A DNA stretch of 64,000 bases from Caulobacteraceae bacterium (GCA_947478785.1 CANJXI010000002.1:54090-118089); one strand, 5' to 3'; shown: positions 9,597-18,191, counted from the stretch's first letter. Notes: generated by a model from the letters alone, not told the origin. A program made the numbers and translations.

Positions 9597-10679
9597 ATGG
9601 CCGAGGGTGAGACCAGACCTGCGAGAGCGGAGGCCAGATTCGGCCAGGGGTTCCTGACGGACATCTGGTATTTCGCCGCGCTGTCGTCCGACCTTAAGCC
9701 CGGCAAGCTGGCGCGCCACGAGCTCTTGGGCGAGCCGGTGATGCTGGGGCGTTCGAAGGGCGGCCAGCTGTTCGCCTTGCGCGACATCTGCCCGCATCGC
9801 GCCGCGCCCCTGTCGGCCGGGCGGTTCCATCAGGAAAGCTCGGGCGCCACGACGGTGGAATGCCCCTACCACGGCTGGCGGTTCGGGGCGGACGGGGCCT
9901 GCGTGGCGATCCCCTCGCTGGTGGAGGACCAGGCGATGGACGTGGGCCGCATCCGGGTGCGCGGCTATCCCATCGCCGAGAGCCAGGGACTGGTTTTCGT
10001 CTGGGTGGGATCGGGCGAACCCTCAGAACCGCCGCCCCTGTTCGAGGGCATCGTCGGCGGCCGGCCGAAGCTGGTCGACCGCATGGACTTCGGCGCCCAC
10101 ATCGACCACGCCGTGGTCGGCCTGATGGACCCGGCGCACGGTCCGTTCGTGCACCAGCAATGGTGGTGGCGCTCCAAGACCAGCCAGCACGAGAAGGCCA
10201 AGCGCTTCGAGCCTCGCGAGCAGGGCTTCGCCATGGTCCGCCACGAGCCCTCGAAGAACAGCCGGGCCTACGCCATCCTGGGCGGCGAGCCGCTGACGGA
10301 GATCACCTTCCGCCTGCCGGGGCTGCGCTGGGAGCATGTGACGGTGGGCAAGCGCCAGATGCTGTCGCTGACCTGCCTGACGCCGGTGAACGACAAGACC
10401 ACGCGGATCACCCAGATCGTCTGGTCCGACCACCCGGCGTTCCTGTTCCTGAAGCCGCTGATCGCCTGGGGCGCACGGGCCTTCCTGCGCCAGGACGGGG
10501 CGATGGTCGACCTGCAGGACCAGGGCCTGCGCTATGATCCCGCCCTGCTGTGGATCGACGACGCCGACCGCCAGGCCAAGTGGTACCTGGCGCTCAAGCG
10601 CGAATGGGCGGCGAGCCGGAAGGAAGGGCGGGCGTTCACGAACCCAGTGGAGGCCGTGACGCTGCGCTGGCGGAGCTGA
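9597..10679 (+). CDS. Rieske [2Fe-2S] ring-hydroxylating oxygenase, large subunit type
   Basis: The 360-residue protein begins with a Rieske domain whose ligands are C65-P-H67 and C89-P-Y-H92, followed by a catalytic domain with the mononuclear-iron segment H-I-D-H-A-V-V-G-L-M-D-P-A-H-G near residues 168-182. This single-subunit layout resembles the vanillate demethylase/pheophorbide-oxygenase branch, which takes electrons from a separate reductase. No reductase or aromatic-degradation gene is adjacent, so the substrate is unknown. It follows the glucosidase by 39 bases without obvious functional link. Confidence 0.88.
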   Translation: MAEGETRPARAEARFGQGFLTDIWYFAALSSDLKPGKLARHELLGEPVMLGRSKGGQLFALRDICPHRAAPLSAGRFHQESSGATTVECPYHGWRFGADGACVAIPSLVEDQAMDVGRIRVRGYPIAESQGLVFVWVGSGEPSEPPPLFEGIVGGRPKLVDRMDFGAHIDHAVVGLMDPAHGPFVHQQWWWRSKTSQHEKAKRFEPREQGFAMVRHEPSKNSRAYAILGGEPLTEITFRLPGLRWEHVTVGKRQMLSLTCLTPVNDKTTRITQIVWSDHPAFLFLKPLIAWGARAFLRQDGAMVDLQDQGLRYDPALLWIDDADRQAKWYLALKREWAASRKEGRAFTNPVEAVTLRWRS

Positions 10680-11078
10680 TCCAGGCCGGGCGTCTTCCCG
10701 TCGCGGGAGATCAGCCCATCAAATTTCCGGCGTTGCGGCTCCGCGTCGTATCGCAAGCCGCTTCCGCCGGCCTACATTATGCGTCTTCATGTTTATGTTT
10801 TGTTCTCGACGGCCGGATGCCGTCGATCAATATCTCCGCCATGCAGATGATCGATACCTCCCGTTTCCCCACCGGCGCCGGCGATCGCGTTGCGGCTTTA
10901 TTGCGCGATCGCCCAGGATTGGGCCGACAATGTCCTGGCGGGCCGCGACCTCTCCGACAGCTATCCGATTCCGGTCGAGCCGACGCGGGAATACGCCGAG
11001 ATGCTACTCGCGGGTCGATTTCATTCGGAAAGAATTCATTCCGCTTGCGTGACCGGAAGCCTGCCGAGCCTCGGAAGG
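10680..11078. other. 399-base gap without a supported gene; possible decayed coding sequence
   Basis: The left half is AT-richer than its surroundings. On the plus strand a fragment with good codon bias can be read at about 10881-11040 (Q-D-W-A-D-N-V-L-A-G-R-D-L-S-D), but it has no plausible start and stays open into the antisense of the next gene. A different frame just before it (from the ATG at 10817) also looks protein-like, so this may be a frameshifted remnant. No terminator or RNA is evident. Confidence 0.3.
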
Positions 11079-12215
11079 CTAGCTCTTCTCCACCCCCACG
11101 AAATCCACCTTGGTCCCCTTCTTCACCGCCAGGCTGAGCTGGCGGACGTCCCAGTTGGTCAGGCGCACGCAGCCATGGCTGGCGACCTTGCCGACCAGCC
11201 GCGGGTCGGGGGTGCCGTGGATGCCGAAGGTGTCCTTGGTCAGGTCGATCCAGGTGCCGCCCACCGGATTGTTGGGGCCGGCCTTGATGGTCAGCTTGCC
11301 CTGGGCGGCCTTGCCGAAGGTCAGCCTGGAGGGATCGTAGGTATAGGTCGGGTTGGGCGCGGTGGCGCGCACCGCCCACTCGCCGGCCGGGGCCGGGCGC
11401 TCGGAGGAGCCCACCGTGGCCGGATAGACCGCCAGCAGCAGGTCGCCGTCGCCGTAGGCGCGGACCTGGCGCCTGGTCTTGTCGACCTCGATGCGGGTGA
11501 CCGTGGCGGGCAGCTTGTCGGGGCCCAGCGCGGCGACGACGATCCGCGCTCCCGGCGTGGCGAGGTCGACGCCCGGGTTCAGCGCCTTCAGCAGGGCCTC
11601 GTCCATGTGGAATTTCTCGGCCAGCGCCTCGGAGGCGCTGGTGAAGCCGAGAGCCGGCAGCTTGGCCATTTCCTTGTAGTCGGTGGGGATGGCGGCCAGG
11701 AACGGGCCTTTCACGTCCTCGGGCGTGATGATGTAGTCGGTGACCGCCGGCTGCTCGTCCTTGGCGAGCGCGGCCCACACGGCCGGGTCCATGACGCCGT
11801 CGACTGGCAGGTCGTGGGCGGCTTCGAAGGCGGCGATGGCGTTCTTCACATTGCCGCCGTCCTGGCCGTCGATGACGCCGGGCGAGAAGTGGGCGCGGGC
11901 CAGCAGCACCTGGGCGCGGATCATCGCGTCGCGCCTGGCCTGGGGCGAGGGCGGACTCGCCTGCCAGACGGCCATGTCTATGGGCCTGGCGACCAGCGAG
12001 ACGGAGGCCTCGATCGCCTGGCGCTCCACGGGCTGGTCGTGGGTCACCACCTCGGGCGGCGGACCGTTCGCCGCCATCGGGGCGGGGGTCGCGGGCGTCT
12101 GGGTGGCCGAAGACGCAGCCTTGCCGCTGGGCGCGGGTTCCGAACAGGCGGCCAGCAGGATCGCGCACGCGCCGGCGTAAAGCGCCGCCTTCGGAAACAA
12201 CATCATGGACCTCAA
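11079..12215 (-). CDS. L,D-transpeptidase (YkuD) lipoprotein with peptidoglycan-binding domain
   Basis: The 378-residue product starts with a lipoprotein signal whose lipobox L-A-A-C puts the acylated cysteine at residue 24. A peptidoglycan-binding-1-like helical repeat follows (A-I-A-A-F-E-A-A-H-D-L-P-V-D-G), then a YkuD catalytic domain with H-G...S-H-G-C-V-R, Cys being the nucleophile. It should form 3-3 cross-links or attach proteins to peptidoglycan in the periplasm. The start could equally be the Met-Met pair at 12206/12203. Its start codon lies only 26 bases from that of the divergent VanY-like gene, so the two cell-wall enzymes must share very compact regulatory DNA. Confidence 0.93.
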   Translation of the reverse strand: MRSMMLFPKAALYAGACAILLAACSEPAPSGKAASSATQTPATPAPMAANGPPPEVVTHDQPVERQAIEASVSLVARPIDMAVWQASPPSPQARRDAMIRAQVLLARAHFSPGVIDGQDGGNVKNAIAAFEAAHDLPVDGVMDPAVWAALAKDEQPAVTDYIITPEDVKGPFLAAIPTDYKEMAKLPALGFTSASEALAEKFHMDEALLKALNPGVDLATPGARIVVAALGPDKLPATVTRIEVDKTRRQVRAYGDGDLLLAVYPATVGSSERPAPAGEWAVRATAPNPTYTYDPSRLTFGKAAQGKLTIKAGPNNPVGGTWIDLTKDTFGIHGTPDPRLVGKVASHGCVRLTNWDVRQLSLAVKKGTKVDFVGVEKS

Positions 12216-12241
12216 GGCAAAGCCGCGCGTTAGTCGCCGGC

Positions 12242-13192
12242 GTGAGGTTCAAGCCTTCAGATGCGTTGCGGTTCCTGACGGGGCTGGCGGCGGCCTTCGC
12301 CGTGCTGGCCTTCGTGGCCCTGCGGGTGACCAGTTGCGCGCCCGTTCCGCACCCGGTCCCGACCCTGACAGCCGCCGCCGCGCCGATCCCGCCGCCACCG
12401 CCGGTCCCGACACCCCCGCCGGCGCGGGCCGCTATCGAATGCGCGGCCGGGCCGCTCGCCGCGGCTCAGGCCAACGCCGTCTCGATGGGCGCGCTCGCCT
12501 GGGCCCCCTTCCGGCGGCCGGAGGTGGGTTGGGAGGTCTACGCGCCGCTGTTCGCCCGCGAGGTGCGCACGGCCTGCCCGCCTCAGAGCCCCGGGTTCGC
12601 CCGCGCGCTCGCGGCCTGGGAGGCGCGCCAGGGACTGCCCGCGCAGGGGGTGTTCAATGACGCCGACTTCACCCGGTTCAAGGGCCTGACCCAGACGCGA
12701 CGCACCTTCGTGATGCTGTCCGTCCAGGGTGTGTGCCCGCCGCCGCCCGCCGAGGCGACGCTGGAGACCAGCCGTCCGGACGAGGGCTATGGCGCCAAGC
12801 AGGTCCTGCTGCGCCCGGCCGCCCTCGCCGCCTGGCGGGCCATGGTCGCGGCGGCCCGCGCCGAGGATCCGCAAATCGCCGCCGATCCCAGGAACCTGAC
12901 CCTGTTTTCCGGCTACCGCAGTCCGGACGCGGATGCTGCGCGCTGCGCGGCGGAGGGCAACTGCGACGGCGTGATCCGCGCGACCTGCTCGCCGCACCGC
13001 ACGGGCCTGGCGATCGACCTCTATGTCGGCCAGGCGCCGGGTTATGGGCCGGATTCGTCGGCCGATCCGAACCGCCTGTTCATGATCCGCACGCCCGCCT
13101 ACCGCTGGCTGGTGGCCAATGCCGACCGGTTCGGGTTCACGCCCTATCCGTTCGAGCCGTGGCACTGGGAGTGGACCGGCGAGGCGCCCTAG
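12242..13192 (+). CDS. VanY-type D-alanyl-D-alanine carboxypeptidase (M15B)
   Basis: The 316-residue protein starts at a GTG and has an N-terminal membrane anchor or signal (residues 10-30) and a proline-rich linker. The C-terminal M15 metallopeptidase domain contains the S-G-Y-R-S motif, zinc ligands in S-P-H-R-T-G-L-A-I-D and E-P-W-H-W-E. It should trim the terminal D-Ala of peptidoglycan stem peptides in the periplasm. This pairs logically with the divergent L,D-transpeptidase, whose donor is the tetrapeptide that carboxypeptidases make. No good ribosome site precedes the GTG. Confidence 0.88.
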   Translation: MRFKPSDALRFLTGLAAAFAVLAFVALRVTSCAPVPHPVPTLTAAAAPIPPPPPVPTPPPARAAIECAAGPLAAAQANAVSMGALAWAPFRRPEVGWEVYAPLFAREVRTACPPQSPGFARALAAWEARQGLPAQGVFNDADFTRFKGLTQTRRTFVMLSVQGVCPPPPAEATLETSRPDEGYGAKQVLLRPAALAAWRAMVAAARAEDPQIAADPRNLTLFSGYRSPDADAARCAAEGNCDGVIRATCSPHRTGLAIDLYVGQAPGYGPDSSADPNRLFMIRTPAYRWLVANADRFGFTPYPFEPWHWEWTGEAP

Positions 13193-13224
13193 ACCCTTGG
13201 CGGCCCGGCCCATAGGTTGCCGGC

Positions 13225-14013
13225 ATGGCCAGCTTCACCGCGAACGACGTCGAGATCGCCTATGACGACATCACCCCGGCGGGCGGCGATGACGGCGCCA
13301 TCGTGCTGATCCACGGCTACGCCTCCAACCGCGACGAGGGGTGGCGCAGGACGGGTTGGTACGGGGCGTTCGAACGCCGGCGGATGCGGGTGATCGCCCT
13401 GGATCAGCGCGGGCATGGGCAGAGCGCCAAACCTCACGACGCGAAAGCCTGCGGGCGGGAGCAGATGGCCGGCGACGTGCTGGCGCTGATGGACCACCTG
13501 GGCGTGGGACACGCGGCGCTGTTCGGCTATTCCATGGGCACGCGCACCGCCATCGAGGCCGCGCTGGCGGCGCCCGAGCGGTTCACCAACCTGATCCTGG
13601 GCGGGGTGGGCGGCAGGCTGCTCGAGCCTGAGGCGCCTGGGGTGCGCGCGGCCATGGCCGAGGCCATGCTGGCGGACGATCCCGAGACGATCGCCGAAAC
13701 CATGCCGCGGCGGTTTCGCCAGTTCGCCGACCGGCAGGGGGAGGACCGCCTGGCGCTGGCCGCCGTCTCGGCCGCCCGGAGCCCGCCGTTCGACTGGGAG
13801 ACGGTGGGCGCCTTGCCCATGCCGGTGCTGGTGGTGGCCGGGTCCGACGACATGGGCGCCGGTGACCCCCAGGGCCTGGCGCGGATTTTCGCCCACGCGC
13901 ACGGCGTGACGGTGGCCGGCTGCGACCACTTTTCGGCGATCCCGCACGCGCTGACCAAGGCCGCCGTCTTCGATTTCCTGGACGGGGTGCTGGACTTCGA
14001 GGCGCGGATCTAG
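13225..14013 (+). CDS. alpha/beta-fold hydrolase
   Basis: The 262-residue protein has the alpha/beta-hydrolase fold: H-G-Y near residue 30 for the oxyanion hole, nucleophile S103 in G-Y-S-M-G, an acid in G-S-D-D near 210 and the His in G-C-D-H-F near 236. An esterase, lactonase or C-C hydrolase role is possible; no neighbour points to a pathway. It ends in a CTAG shared with the stop of the opposing P-loop gene. Confidence 0.88.
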   Translation: MASFTANDVEIAYDDITPAGGDDGAIVLIHGYASNRDEGWRRTGWYGAFERRRMRVIALDQRGHGQSAKPHDAKACGREQMAGDVLALMDHLGVGHAALFGYSMGTRTAIEAALAAPERFTNLILGGVGGRLLEPEAPGVRAAMAEAMLADDPETIAETMPRRFRQFADRQGEDRLALAAVSAARSPPFDWETVGALPMPVLVVAGSDDMGAGDPQGLARIFAHAHGVTVAGCDHFSAIPHALTKAAVFDFLDGVLDFEARI

Positions 14014-14540
14014 CCGCCGCCGAGGCGTCCAAGGATTTCGGCCGCCACGGCTTCGACAGGCTGTGAGGCGTCCACGGGGTCGCCGAAACCCGGTTCCAGA
14101 TGGGCCTCGCAGCACTGCCGCGCCCGTCGGCGCTGCCAGCGGCTGACGCCGGTCCCCTTCGGCCCGGCCCGCGCGAACAGCCGCTCGCGCACAAGCTCAT
14201 GGGGGGCGATGAGGCAGTAGGTCTTCACTTCCGCCCGCCCGGCCAGGGCTTCCTGGAACTCGGCGAGATGGCCCCGGTCGGAGAAGGCCATCGGCATGAT
14301 CACCGTCGCGCGGCCGACATGGGCCGCGAGGGCGCCCCAGACGATGAAGCGCCGCCAGGCCGGCAGGTCCCGGAAGTCGTCGACGCTGGTCTTGCGGCCC
14401 AGGAGCCACGGCGGGACGCCGACGAGCCTGGAGCCGATCCGCTCCGGGCTGAAGATCGCGGCGTTGCGAAGCTCGGCCTTCAGGAGGCCCGCCGCCGCCG
14501 ACCGGCCTGTGCCATAGGCGCCGTTGAGCAGGACGAACAT
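14010..14540 (-). CDS. TmrB-like P-loop NTPase with altered Walker A lysine
   Basis: The 176-residue protein, from the ATG at 14540 (AAGGGGAA upstream), resembles Bacillus TmrB, the tunicamycin-resistance P-loop protein: an N-terminal L-N-G-A-Y-G-T-G loop, a D-D-F-R-D-L-P-A-W-R-R-F segment and a V-I-M-P-M strand in the same order. The Walker A loop is G-A-Y-G-T-G-R-S, with Arg13 where nucleotide-binding loops have Lys, so phosphate binding may be weakened or lost. It could be a kinase-like enzyme on an unknown metabolite or a degenerate binder. Its last codons overlap the hydrolase stop by four bases. Confidence 0.65.
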   Translation of the reverse strand: MFVLLNGAYGTGRSAAAGLLKAELRNAAIFSPERIGSRLVGVPPWLLGRKTSVDDFRDLPAWRRFIVWGALAAHVGRATVIMPMAFSDRGHLAEFQEALAGRAEVKTYCLIAPHELVRERLFARAGPKGTGVSRWQRRRARQCCEAHLEPGFGDPVDASQPVEAVAAEILGRLGGG

Positions 14541-14607
14541 GCGCTTTCCCCTTGGGCTCGGAGGGGCAACAAGGCCGCGAGACGCGGCGCGAGGCAAGCC
14601 CGGCGAA

Positions 14608-15288
14608 CTAGCGCTTCGCGAAGCCCTGCGCGATCAGGCCGATCTGGCGGTCCATCACCGAGGTCAGCGTGGCCACGTCCGCGCCCTCCCAGGCGGCCAG
14701 GCGGTAGGTCCAGGCATAGGCCGACATCAGGAGGTCGATGATCTCCTGCTGGTCGCAGGCCGGATCCACGTCGCCCTCGGCGACGCCCTTGTCCAGGCAT
14801 TCGCGGATGATGTCCTGCAGGCGCGGCGTCTTGCCGAACGGCCGGGCGCCGGCCGGCATGGTCCAGTCGTAGGCCGCGACGATGTGGGCCAGGAACAGGC
14901 GGGTGCGCGGCGCCTCGAAGGCGAAGTGGATGGCGAACATCGAGCGCAGGCGGTCGGCGGTCGAGCCGCGCAGGTGCGGCAACACCCGGTCGAGTTCGGC
15001 GTAGAGCGCTTCCAGCCGCGCCTGCATCACCTCCGCGAGGATCTCCCCCTTGGAGGCGAAGGTCGTGAAAACGCTGCCCACCGAGACGCCGGCCAGGCGC
15101 GCGATCTCGCGCACCGAGGCGCCCTGGTAGCCCTTGGAGTCGAACAACTCCCGCGCCGCCTCGATGACCCGATTGCGGGTGGCTTCCTTCTGCGTTTGCC
15201 GGGGCCGGTTTTCGGCCGGGCCTGGCTGTGGCGCGGCGGCCGGCGGGGCCGACAGACCCGGCCCGATGGGTTCCCCGCGCGAGGGCAC
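14608..15288 (-). CDS. TetR family transcriptional regulator (downstream member of tandem pair)
   Basis: The 226-residue protein has a 35-residue Pro/Ala-rich lead before a typical TetR helix-turn-helix (R-N-R-V-I-E-A-A-R-E-L-F ... G-A-S-V-R-E-I-A-R-L-A-G-V-S), then an all-helical ligand domain. The long lead suggests that a start further inside is possible. It is directly downstream of a second tetR gene with five bases between them, so the two are cotranscribed. No regulated enzyme or pump gene is attached, and the ligand is unknown. Confidence 0.9.
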   Translation of the reverse strand: MPSRGEPIGPGLSAPPAAAPQPGPAENRPRQTQKEATRNRVIEAARELFDSKGYQGASVREIARLAGVSVGSVFTTFASKGEILAEVMQARLEALYAELDRVLPHLRGSTADRLRSMFAIHFAFEAPRTRLFLAHIVAAYDWTMPAGARPFGKTPRLQDIIRECLDKGVAEGDVDPACDQQEIIDLLMSAYAWTYRLAAWEGADVATLTSVMDRQIGLIAQGFAKR

Positions 15289-15293
15289 GTCGC

Positions 15294-15950
15294 CTAGCCG
15301 AGACGGGCGCCGGCCAGCAGCACGCGGATCTGGTCGCGCGAGCGGGCCTGCAGCGCCTCCAGGGTCCAGCCCTCGAAGATCGCCTGCGGATAGTTGGACA
15401 GGTAGGCGTCGAACAGCATCTGGGCGCGCAGCGGCACCTCGTCTTCCTTGCCGAGTTCGCCGCGGGCGATGGCGGCGAGCAGCAGTTCGGCGAAGACGGC
15501 GGGCAAATCCAGCGCGGGTTCGGCGGCGCGCAGCGCCGGGCCATCCTGGCGGGACCAGCCGACGCTGAAGGCGGCGCGGGCCAGCGGCATCTGGGACTTG
15601 TAGAAGTCGTAGCCGGCGTCGAACACCTTGAGCAGGATGTCGTCGATGCCCTTGCCGCGGCTGGCGGCCTCACGCATGGCCCCGGTGAGCGCGGTCATGT
15701 CGACGAACATGATCTCGCGGAACAGGTCGGACTTGTCGGCGAAATTGGCGAACACCGCGCCGGTCGACATGCCGGCGGCCGCGGCGATGTCGCGGATGGT
15801 GGCGCCTTCATAGCCTTGTTCGCTGAACAGCTGGCGAGCCGCCAAGAGCACCTTGGCGCGGGTCTGCAGCTTGGCCAGGGTTCGGCGAGTGGGCACTTTC
15901 ACAACCGTTTCACCGGCGGCCTGGATGGGGGCGATATGCTTCATAATCAC
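15294..15950 (-). CDS. TetR family transcriptional regulator (upstream member of tandem pair)
   Basis: The 218-residue protein carries the TetR DNA-binding domain (A-R-Q-L-F-S-E-Q-G-Y-E-G-A-T-I-R-D-I) at about residues 35-75 and a helical regulatory domain. Met1 and Met3 are both possible starts. It resembles its downstream neighbour in the DNA-binding half but differs in the ligand domain, as expected for an old duplication. The 295-base region upstream, with a 20-bp imperfect palindrome at 16015-16034, is a likely place for autoregulation. Confidence 0.9.
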   Translation of the reverse strand: MIMKHIAPIQAAGETVVKVPTRRTLAKLQTRAKVLLAARQLFSEQGYEGATIRDIAAAAGMSTGAVFANFADKSDLFREIMFVDMTALTGAMREAASRGKGIDDILLKVFDAGYDFYKSQMPLARAAFSVGWSRQDGPALRAAEPALDLPAVFAELLLAAIARGELGKEDEVPLRAQMLFDAYLSNYPQAIFEGWTLEALQARSRDQIRVLLAGARLG

Positions 15951-16014
15951 GACGGCCCAGCCGTCCTCTCACTGGCGCCTCGCGTCAGGCGCGTCCGATG
16001 AACATGCTCAATGA

Positions 16015-16034
16015 CTTCGTTACGCGATGCGAAG
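16015..16034. promoter_or_regulatory. imperfect 20-bp palindrome, candidate TetR operator
   Basis: CTTCGTTACGCGATGCGAAG reads the same on both strands at 14 of 20 positions, with perfect CTTCG/CGAAG ends and a CGCG centre. It lies 65 bases upstream of the tetR pair in a 295-base region that otherwise shows no gene; a weak 89-codon frame crossing it has no recognisable content. Confidence 0.35.
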
Positions 16035-16245
16035 CCCGAATTGTAGCGCAACAGTGTGGCGATTGGCGGCCCCGCCAGATGACGATTCCGGCGAGTGTGA
16101 TGACCCGCGATAACCCCGAACTGGGGCAGAAATCCGACAATTCCAACGAATCATACTCGATGAACGCGCTCAACTGGCGAGTGTGCGCCGGGACATATCG
16201 CCGATATGGGTGGTTCGCAACCCGGGCCGAGCCTAGATTGGCGCC

Positions 16246-16443
16246 ATGGATATCTTCTCCTACCTGATCCCGGCAGCGCTTGGCGCGGTGAGCATCGTGC
16301 TGGCCTTCGGCATCTACGCCCTGTTCCGGGGCGGCGATTTCGGCCGGTCCTATTCCAACAAGCTGATGCGCCTGCGCGTGCTGGCCCAGGCCGTCGCGGT
16401 CGCCGTGCTGATGGGCGCGGTGTGGTGGCGGGCGAGGCACTAG
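16246..16443 (+). CDS. HIG1-type twin transmembrane protein
   Basis: The 65-residue protein has two membrane segments (about residues 6-27 and 45-60) joined by a basic loop ending in N-K-L-M-R-L-R-V-L-A-Q, the signature of the HIG1/twin-transmembrane family. Eukaryotic relatives associate with respiratory complexes; in alphaproteobacteria such small proteins are widespread and of unknown role, probably in the inner membrane near cytochrome oxidases. It is followed after five bases by the cobalamin adenosyltransferase gene, a pairing that suggests cotranscription. Confidence 0.82.
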   Translation: MDIFSYLIPAALGAVSIVLAFGIYALFRGGDFGRSYSNKLMRLRVLAQAVAVAVLMGAVWWRARH

Positions 16444-16448
16444 CCCGC

Positions 16449-17024
16449 ATGGTCACGCTCAACCGCATCTACACGCGCACCGGCGACGCCGGGACGACGC
16501 GGCTTTCGACCGGCGCCCCGGTCAGCAAGGCGGATCCGCGCGTCGAGGCCTATGGCGCGGTGGACGAGACCAACGCCTGCCTGGGGCTGGTCCGCGCGCA
16601 CACCGCCGACGACGCGCTGCTCGACCCGATGCTGGCGCGGATCCAGAACGAGTTGTTCGACCTGGGCGCGGATCTCTCGACCCCGGCCAAGGCGGACGAG
16701 GCCGCGGGCTCGGTGCTGCGGATCCTCGACGGCCAGGTCGAGCGGCTGGAAGGCGAGATCGACGAACTCAACGGCGTGCTGCCGCCGCTGACCTCCTTCG
16801 TCCTCCCCGGGGGGACGCCGGCGGCGGCGGCCCTGCACCTGGCGCGGACGGTCTGCCGGCGGGCCGAGCGGGAGGCCGTGCGGCTGATCGAGGGCGGCGA
16901 GCCGGTCAGCGGGCCGGCGCTGCGCTATCTCAACAGGCTGTCGGACTTCCTGTTCGTCGCCGCCCGCTTCGCCAACGACCGGGGCGCGGCCGAGGTGTTC
17001 TGGAAATCCGGCGCGACCCGCTAG
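16449..17024 (+). CDS. PduO/MMAB-type cob(I)alamin adenosyltransferase
   Basis: The 191-residue protein is a PduO-type ATP:cob(I)alamin adenosyltransferase, which makes adenosylcobalamin for methylmalonyl-CoA mutase and similar enzymes. Diagnostic pieces are the N-terminal ATP loop Y-T-R-T-G-D-A-G-T-T, V-D-E-T-N-A near residue 39, and the C-terminal R-R-A-E-R-E plus L-N-R-L-S-D-F-L-F blocks. The ATG at 16449 is chosen because it places the T-G-D-A-G loop at residues 11-15, as in the family. Its stop shares a CTAG with the opposing gene. Confidence 0.95.
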   Translation: MVTLNRIYTRTGDAGTTRLSTGAPVSKADPRVEAYGAVDETNACLGLVRAHTADDALLDPMLARIQNELFDLGADLSTPAKADEAAGSVLRILDGQVERLEGEIDELNGVLPPLTSFVLPGGTPAAAALHLARTVCRRAEREAVRLIEGGEPVSGPALRYLNRLSDFLFVAARFANDRGAAEVFWKSGATR

Positions 17025-17284
17025 GGCTTGGCCGCGGCCGGCGCGCGGCCGATCTCGCGCAGGGCCTCGGCGCGGGCCTTGGGGTCGGCGATCACCCGGC
17101 CGGTAATGTCGGAGATCAGCACCGGCTGGGCGCAGACGCGCTGGGAATAGTCCCACCACTTGTGGGCCGCGTCGCACTTGTCCTTCGGCATGGCCCAGCC
17201 AAACGTCCAGACCAGGATGGCGACGTTGGCCACCGCGAAAATGCCGAGGAAGATGAGCTTCAACCGCTCGATGGTCGGGTTCAT
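17021..17284 (-). CDS. small membrane-anchored protein of unknown function
   Basis: From the ATG at 17284 (AAGAAG upstream) the gene encodes 87 residues with one N-terminal transmembrane helix (about residues 10-29) and a short periplasmic part containing two cysteines (K-D-K-C and R-V-C) that could form a disulfide. I do not recognise the family. A longer upstream frame to 17422 has non-protein-like composition and is not used. It ends in the four-base CTAG overlap with the adenosyltransferase stop. Confidence 0.65.
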   Translation of the reverse strand: MNPTIERLKLIFLGIFAVANVAILVWTFGWAMPKDKCDAAHKWWDYSQRVCAQPVLISDITGRVIADPKARAEALREIGRAPAAAKP

Positions 17285-17441
17285 GGGTCTTCTTAAGGGA
17301 TGGGCGCGGTCCTTGGCTAGACTCGCGCGAAGACCGAAATGCGGCGTCTTGACCGGGCGCGCCGGGTTGCAATGCTCGCGGGAAGCTTTATTGCCCGCTG
17401 CGACGAATTTTCCGCCATGCAATATGAGGCGCTAGCGACCC

Positions 17442-18191
17442 ATGAAGGTGTTGGTCCCGGTCAAGCGGGTGATCGATTATAACGTCAAGGCGCGGGTGAA
17501 GCCCGATCAGACCGGCGTCGACCTCGCCAATGTTAAGATGTCGATGAACCCGTTCTGCGAAATCGCCGTGGAAGAGGCGGTCCGCCTGAAGGAAAAGGGG
17601 GTGGTCACCGAGATCGTCGCCGTCTCCGTCGGACCGGCCCAGGCCGGCGAGACCCTGCGCACGGCGCTGGCCATCGGCGCCGACCGCGCGATCCTGGTGC
17701 AGACCACGGACGACCTGGAGCCCCTGGCCGTTGCCAAGGTGTTCAAGGCGATCATCGCCGAGGAAAACCCCGACCTGGTGATCATGGGCAAGCAGGCCAT
17801 CGACGGCGACAACAACGCCACCGGCCAGATGCTGGCGACCATCCTGGACTGGCCGCAGGCGACGTTCGCCTCGGCGCTGGAAGTGTCCGGCGGCAAGGCC
17901 AAGGTCACCCGCGAGGTGGACGGCGGCCTGCAGACCCTGGAAGTCGACCTGCCGGCGATCGTCACCGCCGACCTGCGCCTGAACGAGCCGCGCTACGCCA
18001 GCCTGCCCAACATCATGAAGGCCAAGAAGAAAGAACTGGTCATCAAGGAACTGGCTTCGCTGGGCGTCGACACCGCGCCGCGCCTGAAGGTCCTGAAGGT
18101 CACCGAACCGCCGAAGCGCGGAGGCGGGATCAAGGTGGAGACCGCCGCCGACCTGGTCTCGAAACTCAAGAATGAAGCGGGGGTGCTCTAG
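17442..18191 (+). CDS. etfB: electron transfer flavoprotein beta subunit
   Basis: The 249-residue protein is Etf[14 protein letters not shown] at the start, the A-V-E-E-A-V-R-L-K block, and a C-terminal region with the conserved recognition loop ([15 protein letters not shown]). With EtfA it forms the FAD/AMP heterodimer that passes electrons from acyl-CoA dehydrogenases to ETF:quinone oxidoreductase. A plausible promoter (TTGACC at 17349 with AATGCT about 16 bases on) lies upstream. Its stop overlaps the GTG start of etfA by one base. Confidence 0.97.
   Translation: MKVLVPVKRVIDYNVKARVKPDQTGVDLANVKMSMNPFCEIAVEEAVRLKEKGVVTEIVAVSVGPAQAGETLRTALAIGADRAILVQTTDDLEPLAVAKVFKAIIAEENPDLVIMGKQAIDGDNNATGQMLATILDWPQATFASALEVSGGKAKVTREVDGGLQTLEVDLPAIVTADLRLNEPRYASLPNIMKAKKKELVIKELASLGVDTAPRLKVLKVTEPPKRGGGIKVETAADLVSKLKNEAGVL

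Noticed and set aside
9597..9872. Extension of a long minus-strand frame over the glucosidase and Rieske genes
   Set aside because: Both plus-strand genes have intact catalytic motifs; the opposing frame has none.
10779..10862. 21-codon minus-strand frame (M-A-E-I-L-I-D-G-I-R) after the L,D-transpeptidase
   Set aside because: GGAGGT is 13 bases away from the ATG, too far, and nothing else supports a peptide.
15998..16267. 89-codon plus-strand frame before the HIG1 gene
   Set aside because: No ribosome site or family, poor codon bias, and it crosses the candidate operator and the start of the next gene.
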